The position numbers were made by a program, and so were the translations under genes. 64,000 bases of DNA from Tenodera sinensis (taxonomy: Eukaryota > Arthropoda > Insecta > Mantodea > Mantidae), in NCBI GenBank assembly GCA_030765045.1, contig CM060974.1:51694339-51758338 (forward strand), in the 5' to 3' direction. Below, in pieces: positions 13,301-25,300 of this stretch. The notes under the pieces are model-generated. The model saw only the letters and a list, made by a program, of their open reading frames with translations. It did no database searches and was not told the origin of the DNA. Each line of letters begins with the position of its first letter. Within the stretch, counting starts at the first letter, position 1.

Positions 13301-16300
13301 CTATTTGGTTCTTTCTTTGTATGGCTTCAATTTATTTTTATGGTATCTTCCTACCAACTTGCCATTTGTATTCTGTAGCTCATACGTGTGGTCACCCAGC
13401 TGTTTCGTTATGACCAGTGGTCCAGTATACAATAGCTCCATCTTTCTCTTCGTGTAGCCATCATGGTGTCGATGTCAATTGCAAGTTGCTGAGATTTTGT
13501 TGTTTGTCATCCACTCGGTTGGGACGAACTTAGTTGTTGTAATTTCCCTGAGTGTTGGTGGTGGTTGTCGTTTCTGTACTCTGTGCAGCATCTGCCCTAC
13601 TTGGCACATTTTCATCTACTTCCTGCTGTCTTATGTTGTTAGTGTACCATTGGTCTCTGCCCCTTTGGCGTGAACCTCTGTCATGTGACGGTCTGTGGTT
13701 GTTCGAGTGTTCCCTACTGAATCGCATGTGATTCACTTGATGGGTACGATCTCCTGGTCTTCCACGATCATATGTATATGTTCTGTATCTCGATTCACCA
13801 TTCAGTATCGTGTCGTGGTACCGCTGTCTTGTGTTCTCCATCCTCTCGCCATGATTATGTGGTTGTGGGAAATGGCGTGCCCCTCTCCCCCTTTCATGGG
13901 TACTCCTAGTATTTCTATGTTCTCCCTCACTCTGGTTGTTCGTAGTCGTGTTCCGGTTTAGGATGGGTGAGTTTGGGTGACCGTTCCTATGTCTATGCTC
14001 ATTAGGCCGACCATTTTGTGTTTCGAAGGCTGTCAGCAATTCTATCATATCTGCAAAATCTACTGGCCTCGCAACAATTAACCCTGTTCTCACTGTGTCT
14101 GGGAAATGTCTTGTTATGCTGGCAATTAGTTCTGCCTCCGACAAGTTGGGGTCTAATAGCTTTCCTTTGTTGGCTACTTTCATAAAATAATCGACTAGCG
14201 ACAACCCTTTGGTTGGATCGTATCTACCTGTCGCTAGCTCTACCCTAGTTTGGTTTTGTTTAGCTGGGCCCCAATACCTTGATAGGAATAAATTTCTGAA
14301 TGAGCTATAAGACTCATGACCAGCTAGTGTTAACCTGAGCCATTCTAATGCCTTGTTTTTTAAGCTTTTCTTAACTATCATCATTCTAAGCTCGTTTGGT
14401 ATCCTTTTCACTTTAAAATATTCTTCCATCTCTTTAACAAAGAGTTTTGGATCATCTCCCTTCTCCTCGTCAAATGTAGGTGGTGTGATTTCATGTAATA
14501 TGCTGTTGGTGTAACATGTGTTATGTGTTGTGTCATTGTTTGGTTGTGAACCTCTTTCTCTGTATGGTGAGTCAACATTTTGTACATTATTCAGATAACT
14601 CTCATCTTGTACATTACTTACATCTAAATCATCTTGTCTTTGTAATGCCTTCACAACATCATTTACATTAGCCAAACTTTCTTTCCCTTTTTTCATTTCT
14701 TCACAAATTGATTTTAAATCATTCTTTATTTCTAAGTGGCTTTGTTTCATATCATTTATAGCATCCTGTTGTGAAAGCATCACATCATTCATTGTCTTAA
14801 TTTTAGGAATTACAATTTGTTCTACAGTTTCATTAATAATGTCTTTCTTTACTACCTCAATCTCTTTCCTTAATTCCTCAGTTATTTCTGCTTTTACATT
14901 TGTAATCTTACAGTCCACACTTGTATTACATTCTGTTATTTCATCCCTACATCTAGCAATTTCTCCTTCTAACACAATTTTATTCTCTCTCATCTCTGAT
15001 TCTATCTTTCCCATCCTATCTCCTACAATTTCTATCCTAGCTTCTAAGGCTTCCTTTGTTTCATTTAAGTTTTTATGTACTAATTTTAAATTAGTTTCCA
15101 TTACTTTCATATTTTCTTTACACTCCTGTCTTCCTAATTCTATTTTCTGTTCTAGGTTCTGTCTACCTAATTCCATTTGCTGTTCTAAGTTCTGTCTACC
15201 TAATTCCATTTTCTGTTCTAAGTTCTGTCTACCTAATTCCATTTTCTGTTCTAAGTCTTTTCTCACTTCCTCCATTTTCTGACCTATCTCTTCCTTATTC
15301 TGTTCCAGTTTCTGACCTAATTCTTTTTTATTATTTTCCAAGTCCTCTCTCACTCCCTCTATTTTCTGACCTATACTCTGACTTAAACTTTGTTCCAGTC
15401 TTTCAAACATCATCATCATTAACCTTTGGTCTTTGCTTATTTCCGCCTGTTCCTCACCTTCTAATTCTATCTGATAACTAGGCCTATCTGCCCCTTCCCC
15501 CACTCCTGTTTCTATCTCTTTTCGCGACATTTTAATTTCTTTATCCAATTCACTTAATGTTGAAAGTCCCAATATTTTTCCACTTCTCAAAAACATGTAC
15601 AATGGAAATAAAATGTATGTAAAAACAAAAAATTTTGATCCTACTTTCTTTTCTGTTGGTTCTTCGTCCAGTTATTTACGTCTCCTGGGTAGTTGGCTTC
15701 GCCAGGTGATCTCCGGTGTTTTTCCCACGTTGATTCTCCGTGTATCGATGTTTTGTTGATATCAGTCGATGGTCTAATGGCATCTTTCGATGTTATCACT
15801 TCGTAATTTTGCATTCCATTCTAAATTCGCGCCCCACGTTGGGCGCCATTTTGGTACGGTTTTTATAATATTTTTACGTAGCAGCAGGAATAATGTTTTT
15901 ACTGAAAGATGGAAAGTTTGATTGATATCTGACGCTACTCTTATCTACAGGGTCGATGGATACAGAATGGAATGCATAAATCAACGTTCCTTTTATCACA
16001 ACATATTTATTCGTTAATTTACACTTTCAGCACCATACCAATTAGTTAACAACTTTCAAAATTCGATAGAATCTACGCTGGTTAAAAGTTTGGGTGTAAT
16101 TTACATGTTCACACGCTATCAGCAAATATACATCCTTTCACCTTGAGCATACAGACGCTAATGAATCTAGTTCCGAGCGTCTCTATGACGCAACACCGCC
16201 ATTCTTATGTATTCATCCGCGCAACAGTTCTCATTGGTTGAACTCAAAGCGACGAGAAGACATTGGATCTTGAATATTAAAAAGAAATAAGTCCCTGATA

Positions 16301-19300
16301 CACCCAAATTAAAAGAATTAGAAATTTACACACTCTTACAAAAATATTTACATGAACAATTTTCTATTAGTCAATATTCTGTCTCAACCCTAAACTACCC
16401 TTTACATGCTGTACTTAGATAACGCTCAGCTGCCGTTTGCCACTCAACATGGGAAGAGGTCAGCAGCAAGCTTCATCGTTGATTGATTACATGTTCTTGT
16501 ATATCATTATTTCTGACTCTCTGTTATAATTAAATGCAGCTTTTTCTTAAAGTACTAGATTTTCATATGAAATCAACTACACTCACAAATAACTGCATAA
16601 CTAAAATACAGAACACATCCATATTACAACCACCTGGCAAGAAAGTGACCTGCTTAGGTCAGGGGAACAAGAGAGGGTTGTTTTTCATAACTCTTACTGT
16701 GTCACTTGTGAGCAGTGCGTGGCATGGTACAGCGTGACTGTGGAGGTGATGCTGTTTCTTTTACTTACTTTATCTACAGCTGTCCATTGAAGATAGCATC
16801 ATAATGTTAACTAATATTGTTTTAAAATTAAATGCTAAACAATATGGTATAAGCTTTACCCCATTTAAAATGGCACTTTTTGTAAAAGACAGAAATAATG
16901 ACAAAAATTACATTAAATTTAACTTCTAAAACTGTAGAATAAATAGCTGCAAGCCTCAGAGTTGCAGAATATCATCAAATTATAGTAACTTCGACCCTGG
17001 AAAAAACTCGCAACCACTTGTTTATCATAACTGCAATTTTGTAAGAAACATTAACATAACGTCTACTTCAGGTGACAGAAAATTACACCCCACCCCCTCA
17101 ACAAAAAAAAAAAAAAGATACAAAGTTTCCTGCTTTCTGAAATAAAATGGAACAACCCTAACACATGTGTTGTTTGTTTACAATTCAATTTTTTTTTTCA
17201 ATTTCAATTCAATTTTATTGCATCTAGTAGACTATTACAAATAGTATCTGTCATTGTCAGCTTATATTTAAATCATATAATTCAAGATATACATTTCATT
17301 TGCCATAAGAATATCTTAAACATATGACATTTAATCAACATTGTTAGAGCCGTTTTCAAGAAAATCAAAATTTTCAAAAAAATTTCCATGTAAAGAGTAG
17401 TTTAGGGTGGAGGAATTTTCCTCAAAATCGTGTTGCATGCTTGAAAGACATTAAACTTATATATCAACTTTGGTTTTTAACTGACTTCATTTTTGAGGTA
17501 TTCTGTCCACAGGCATACAGACCGTTTTCTAAAAATGCTTTTTTTTGGGGGGGTTCAGGGGGTGGAATGCAATACTTCCTCTACTATACTATTCATAGTA
17601 GAGAAAGTCAAAAACAATCTCTTTTGAGTTCACTGCACTAATTGTAAATTGTTGCTTTGCCACATCTGTATCTGGCTGATCTTCATGTTGTTCAGGCATT
17701 AATGAAGATTTAAATTATAGTTTGGAAATATTCTCTAGCCAAATTCATTTTTGGCTGGACACAGAATGTTTAAATGAGATAATTAGCTGTTGGAGCAATT
17801 CAATGAAATACAGGGCAGTCAGCTTGCAAACAGTTAGAAAATAGCTGTCAATTTAAACAAATTTGATTTGGTTTTAGGAACATGGCTTTCTAAGCATTTT
17901 GATTGTTGCCTTGAACCAGTTGAGCATTCAAACATACTTGCTTGTTTGTTTCAGAAAGGCTAAAAAAGATTTTGAGAAATACTGTGCACCATTGCTGCAT
18001 TTAGCTGGGATCATGGTCAATGTTGTGCAAACAGAGTATGAAGGTCAAGCTCGGAGCATCATGGAGACTTCGGAGCTCTCGGCAGATGCCGTGGTTATAG
18101 CTGGTGGAGACGGGACTCTCTCAGAGGTAATTCAGCAATGTTGTTGTTAGCTAATGCTGGATTTCTGACAATGAACTCATTAATCCTCTTGCTCTCCAAT
18201 ATTTTTCACTGATGGATGGGGTACTAGAAGTGGCCGGGCATATTTGAAGGTGGTCTCGGTCCATTTCCTCTTGCAGATCACATAGAGGACAGAGTGGTGA
18301 AGAACATATCTCAATTCTGTTTAAATGTTTTGCCAGACAATCATGTCCTGTAATCAACCTGAAGGTTGCAACTGCTGTTTTTCGAGGATACTCAGGAATT
18401 ACTGTTTGAATGTTTGGTAGTTCCCATCGTTTATTCTTTGATTTTTCATAGTAATATTTTGCAATAATTTTTTTGAGTTCAGAGTTGACTAATCTTTTAG
18501 CTGCATAAAATGGTAGATTAACTATAGATTTCTGTAAACTGCTGCTACCCTTTTTTGCAAGAAAATCAGCTTTCTCATTACCACTCAGTCCACTTACGCA
18601 TTCCATTGCTAAAAGTGTCTCACTTGGATCCTGTGACAGAATTGTGGGAAAAATTCCTGTTGTCACAAATTGTAGGTCTTTTTTAGGTTAAGTATGCCCC
18701 AAAATAAGTATAATCAGAGAACCTTAAAGGAAATTGTAACATTCGGACCGAATATCTTTAAATCCATTAATAACTTAACAAATAATGCTCCTCACACCAT
18801 CAATAGTGGTAATAATCTTAATGAAAATAATAAAAATAATGATGATAACAATAAGAATAGTAATAAGAACTGTTTGTCAATATTCCATCAAAATATAAGG
18901 GACTTAAGAAACAAAGTGGATGAACTTATTATTAGTCTAAATACTCTAAAACAACTACCACATACATTATGCATTTCTGAACATCGCCTGACACAACAGG
19001 AATTTTACACAATTTCATTGCATGGGTACTCTTTAGGAGCAGAGTTTTCTAGGAAAAATTTACACAAAGGTGGAGTTTGTATATATGTTCGGAATGATTT
19101 GACATATAAAGTTTTAGATTTATCCAAGTTTAATGCTGAACAAGACCTCTAGATCTGTGCAGTTCATTTAAATCAAATTAATGTAATCGTATATATCAAT
19201 CTCCCTCAGGCAATTTCGAAATTTTCAGAAAGCGTCTTGAACATTCCTTAAATTTTTTATTTAAACCAAAGAGGGAACTAATAATATGTGGTGATATAAA

Positions 19301-22300
19301 TGTTGACTATTTAAAATCCAGTCTTCAAAGGGAGCAACTTAGCTGTTTATTTGCAACATACCACATGTCACATACAGTTAACTTTCTAACAAGAATCAAA
19401 ATGCTTCCCGTATTTCATAGTTCCTAGTAGTGTTTATCTGCAGCTTTAGTCTTGCCTTGGATCAAAGCCCGTCCTTTGTTCTATTCCAGCAAACACCAAT
19501 TTATATTTCCTATTTTTGTCCTCCCATTTTTCCTTTGATATTTTGTAGTTCTTTTATCATTTGTATGTTTTTAAGTATTTCCTTTTCTTTATCGACTAGT
19601 TCTCTTCTTTTGTTACCCCTTGTACTCTTCTTCTTTGCTATTTTTCTTGTTTTCCCTAGCTCTGCCCTCACTTCGTTTATAGTATCCTTGCCGGTCATGT
19701 CCTTTGCGTTCTTATTCACAAGAGCATTCTCGGCACACATCTCCACTCTCTTTTTGCTTGCTCAGTACTCTTGTGTCAGTTATGTGCAACTCTTTCTATA
19801 CAGACAGATGCATGCACAAACACATACATATAGACGTGCCCACCTCTGTAGTGTGATGGTTAGCGTGTCTGCTTCATGTCCACGAGGTCGCGAGTTTAAA
19901 TCTCGCTCCGGGTAAGGTTTTTTTCCGAGGTTTTCCCTTATCCTGAGCAGACGAATGTCAAGTAACTTAAACTCCACGCACCTTGGACTAATTTGAGCAT
20001 CATTTCGCCCATTTCATTCATTCACCATGGTGCGGTTTTTATAATTATGCTTCGTTGGGTCCTAGAGCTTGGTGCAGTTTTTAATGCAACTAATGGAAAG
20101 GGCTGTGCTATGAGACTCGTTTTCTATCTACAAGGTCGTGGTAACAGATGGAATGCATATATCAATGTTTCTTTATCACAATGTATTTATTTATTAACAC
20201 TTCGATATTTTACACTCTCAGCACCATATTAAATACTTAAAAACCTTTACACTTTTTTAATTTGGTAGAATTTACGCTGGATAAAAGTTTGGTGAAAGTT
20301 CCATGTTCACATGCTACCAAAACACGTCTTATCACCTTGAACATATAGACGCTACTGAATCGTTTCTTGGCGTCGCTTTGACACGACACACCGCCATTTT
20401 TGTCTTCATCCGTGCAAATAGTTCTTTCTCGTTAGGGAAGTGATCCCAATTATCGTCTCCTATTTTTATTATGGAACACAAACAATTCTAATATTTATAC
20501 ACTTTTAACAAACATTTACATGAACGATTTTCTATTGGGGGTCTAATATTCTGTCTCATATGCCCCTTGTTTTGTTTTTCAAGTTGTCACCTATATTTAC
20601 AATCTTGAAACACAATACAATCCTTCTCCTTACTCCTCTGATGCAATCACTTTGTACAATATTTTTTTTTTTTTTCACAGTCTTCTTCGCTGTTTGTCTT
20701 TGTCTTTTGTTTTGGCATGATACAGCATGTCTTTATAAATTTCACATATTCAATTACTACACAATATATGTTCAGTTGTTATACATCACATATTCAGTTA
20801 TTATACAATACATATTCAGTTATTGTACCACATATGTTCAGTTATTATACAACATATCCAGTTATTATACAATACATATTCAGTTATTGTACAACATATA
20901 TTCAGTTCTTATACAACACATACTCAGTTATTGTACATTTGACATTGACACAAATATAATTTAAGTGTATCATGGTTTATTATGTGGTTTTTGACTTGTA
21001 TTCTTTGTTATGAGGAGAGAAAAACAGGATACAGATTTTGAGCTAATGATTATGATCATATTTATGGCAATATTTTATTCATTTCTTTGCCTTCTTTGTC
21101 TTGTAAGCTTATTATGTATAGGCAGGTCATTGAGTCGGTTCTTAAACTCTGATGTTACTAATGGTACCATTTTTCTTAATTGGGTTATTATTCATTATTA
21201 TTTGGTTCAATATTTCTTCGAGCTTAGCATTGGCTATATCCATCTTAATTCATGGGCATTGCTTTTCTGATTATGGTTTTTCTTACTTCACTAATTGCCA
21301 CCTCTTTGTCTCTTATTTCTATAAGAGAAAACTTCTATACTTATAATTATTCTGCAATTGTATTATTTTTCTTCTCAATTCACCCTCAACATCTTTGTGT
21401 CTAAATATTATATCTTTGTCATCATAATTGATTCTTTTTTATTTTTGTCCCTGACATCCTTATGTCAAAAACACGTTATCTTCCGTCGCTATAATTCATT
21501 TCTTTAATGACAATCAGTGTCCTTATCTGTCTTTGTTGACAATGCTCTTTGTGGTCGATATAGCCAATGACTATGTTGGTTTTCTTTCTTGTTGTAATTT
21601 CTAATTTGAACATAATTTTCTATAAGTAACCCATTAAAAATTGTTATTTTCCATCATCTCTACTATTCCTGCCTTACATATTTGTTGGCAAAGACTATTT
21701 GGTCCTTTCTTTGTATGGCTTTAATTTATTTTTATGGTATCTTCCTACCAACTTGCCATTTGTATTCTGTAGCTCATATGTGTGGTCACCCAGCTGTTTT
21801 GTTATGACCAGTGGTTCCATCTTTCTCTCTGTGTAGCCATCACGGTGTCGATGTCAATTGTCAACTGTTTAGCGTTTGTGTTGTTGGTCATCCAGTCGGT
21901 TGGGACGAACTTAGTTGTTGTAATTTCCCTGAGTGTTGGTGGTGGTGGTGGTTGTTTCTGTATTCTGTGCAACATCGGCCCTATTTGGCACATTTTCATC
22001 TACTTCCTGCTGTCTTATGTTGCCAGTGTACCATTGGTTTCTGCCCCTTTGGCATGAACCTCTGTTGTATGACAGTCTTTGGTTGTCGAAGTATTCCCTA
22101 CAGAATCGTATGTGATTCACTTGATGGGTACGGTCTCCTGGTGTTCCACGATCATATGTATATGTTCTGTATGTCGATTCACCCCTTGGTATTGTGTCGT
22201 GGTACCGTTGTCTTGTGTTCTCCATCCTCTCGCCATGATTGTGTGGTTGTGGGAAATGGTGTGCCCCTCTCCCCCTTTCATGGGTGCTCCTAGTATTTCT

Positions 22301-25300
22301 ATCTTCTCCCTCACTCTGGTTGTTCGTAGCCGTGCTCCGGTTTAAGATGGGTGAGTTTGGGTGACCGTTCCTATGTCTATACTCATTAGGCCGACCATTT
22401 TGTGTTTCGAAGGCTGTCAGCAGTTCTATCATATCTGCAAAATCTACTGGCCTCACAACAATTAACCCTGTTCTCACTGTGTCTGGGAAATGTCTTGTTA
22501 TGCTGGTAATTAGTTCTGCTTCCGACAAGTTGGGGTCTAATAGCTTTCCTTTGTTGGCTACTTTCATAAAATAATCGACTAGCGATAACCTTTTGGTTGG
22601 ATCATATCTACCTGTCGCTAGCTCTACCCTAGTTTGGTTTTGCTTAGCTGGGCCCCAATACCTTCATAGGAATAAATTTCTGAATGAGCTATACGACTCA
22701 TGACCAGCTAGTGTTAACCTGAGCCATTCTAATGCCTTGTTTTTTAAGCTTTTCTTGACTATCATCATCCTAAGCTCATTTGGTATCCTTTTCACTTTAA
22801 AATACTCTTCCATCTCTTTAACAAAGAGTTTTGGATCGTCTCCCTTCTCCTCGTCAAATGTAGGTGGTGTGATTTCATGTAGTATGCTGTTGGTGTAACA
22901 TGTGTTATGTGTTGTGTCATTGTTTGGTTGTGAACCTCTTTCTCTGTATGGTGAGTCAACATTTTGTACATTATTCAAATAACTCTCATCTTGTACATTA
23001 CTTACATCTAAATCATCTTGCCTTTGTAGTGCATTCACAACATCATTTACATTAGCCAAACTTTCTTTCCCTTTTTTCATTTCTTCACAAATTGATTTTA
23101 AATCATTCTTTATTTCTAAGTGACTCTGTTTCATATCATTTATAGCATCCTGTTGCGAATGCACCACATTAGTCATCGTCTTAATTTTAGGAATTACAAT
23201 TTGTTCTACAGTTTCATTAATAATGTCTTTCTTTACTACCTCAATCTCTTTCCTTAATTCCTCAGTTATTTCTGCTTTTACATTTGTAATCTTATAGTCT
23301 ACACTTGTATTACATTCTGTTATTTCCTCTCTACACCTAGCAATTTCTCCTTCTAACACAATCTTATTTTCTCTCATTTCTGATTCTATTCTTCCCATCC
23401 TATCTCCTACGATTTCTATCCTAGCTTCTAAGACTTCCTTTGTCTCATTTAAGTTTTTATGTACTAATTTCAAATTATTTTCCATTACTTTCATATTTTC
23501 TTTACACTCCTGTCTTCCTAATTCTATCTTCTGTTCTAAGTTCTGTCTCACTTCTTCCATTTTGTGACCTATCTCTTCCTTATTCTGTTCCAGTTTCTGA
23601 CCTATACTCTGACCTATTTCTTTTTTATTTTGTTCTAGTTTTTGTTCTATACTATGACCTAAACTTTGTTCTATGTGCTGCTTTAATTCTACCTTATTTT
23701 GTTCCATTTTCTGACCTAAACTTTGTTCTATGTCCTGTTTTAATTCTGCCCTATTCTGTTCCATTTGCTGATCTAAACTTTGTTCTATGTCCTGTTTTAA
23801 TTCTACCTTATTTTGTTCCATTTTCTGACCTAATTCTTTCATATTCTGTTCTAGTTTTTCAAACATGATCATCTTTAACCTTTGGTCTTTTCCTATTGCT
23901 AGCTGTTCCTCACCTTCTGCTTCTATTTGATAACTAGGCCTATCTGCCCCTTCCCCCACTCCTGTTTCTATCTCTTTTCGCGACATTTTAGTTTCTTTAT
24001 TCAATTCACTTAGGGTTAAAAGTCCCACTACTTTGCCGCTTCTCAGTAACATAAAAATGAAAACAAACTGGATGTGAAAACAAAAATTTTTGATCCTACT
24101 TTTTTTTTTTTCCGTTGCTTCGTCCAGTTATGTACGTCTCCTGGGCAGTTGGCTTCGCTAGATGATCTCCGGTGTTTTCCCGCGTTGATTATCCGTGCAT
24201 CGATGTTCTGATGTATCGTTGATTATCTGTTCATCAGTGTTCTGTTGGCGATATCACACGATGGTCTTATGGCGTCTTCTTTCCTTTGGCGCGATAATAT
24301 AGCGTCACTTGATGTTTATCGTGATTTCAATTCCCGTAATTTGCATTCCATCCTAAATTCGAGCTCCACGTTGGGTAAGCCATTTTGGTGCAGTTTTTAA
24401 TGCAACTAATGGAAAGGGCTGTGCTATGAGACTCGTTTTCTATCTACAAGGTCGTGGTAACAGATGGAATGCATATATCAATGTTTCTTTATCACAATGT
24501 ATTTATTTATTAACACTTCAATATTTTACACTCTCAGCACCATATTAAATATTTAAAAACCTTTACACTTTTTTAATTTGGTAGAATTTACGCTGGATAA
24601 AAGTTTGGTGAAAGTTCCATGTTCACATGCTACCAAAACACGTCTTATCACCTTGAACATATAGACGCTACTGAATCGTTTCTTGGCGTCGCTTTGACAC
24701 GACACACCGCCATTTTTGTCTTCATCCGCGGTATTCATCCGCGCAAGTAGTTCTTTCTCGTTAGGGAAGTGATCCCAATTATCGTCTCCTATTTTTATTA
24801 TGGAACACAAACAATTCTAATATTTATACACTTTTAACAAACATTTACATGAACGATTTTCTATTGGGGGTCTAATATTCTGTCTCAAGCTATTGAGATC
24901 TTTGTGATCTCAGGGCGTGGTAATGGATGGAATGAAAAATCACACAATGTTTCTTCACCACAATGTATTATTTTATTAACACTTTTTCGATATTTTACAT
25001 TAAATAGTTCCTCTTAGTACCGTTCTAAGTGATTTAAAACCTTTCCACTTTTTTATTTAGTGGAACTAATGCTTGATGAAAGTCTGGTGAAAGTTCTATG
25101 TTCACACGTTACACCAATACGTCCTTATGCCTTGATTACACACACGCTAGTCGGCAGATTATGGCGTCACCTCACGCGACACCGCCTTTTTTGTATACAT
25201 CCGCGTATGCGTCCATCAAATAGTTCTTTCTTGTTAGGGAAGCGATGCCTAACCATCCTCCCTTACTTTTATTATGGAACACATAGAATTCTAATATTTA

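Larger units (their letters stand above)
11347..16386 (-). mobile_element. Element B: complete gag-only (pol-deleted) gypsy element
   Basis: 5040 bp in AGK intron 2 with an ACCC duplication at 11343-11346 and 16387-16390. The LTRs (11347-11881 and 15852-16386, 535 bp each) appear identical by eye. The tRNA-Lys-type primer-binding site is at 15831-15848 (minus). It has an intact gag, but protease, RT, RNase H and most of integrase are missing; only integrase C-terminal remnants survive at about 13303-13529. Identical LTRs show that it inserted recently, in its deleted form. It interrupts an older interspersed repeat. Confidence 0.93.

Noticed and set aside
19510..19746. A minus-strand Lys-rich frame of 78 codons
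   Set aside because: No recognised domain, no homologue in the window, and no intron or element context; low-complexity sequence is the simpler reading.
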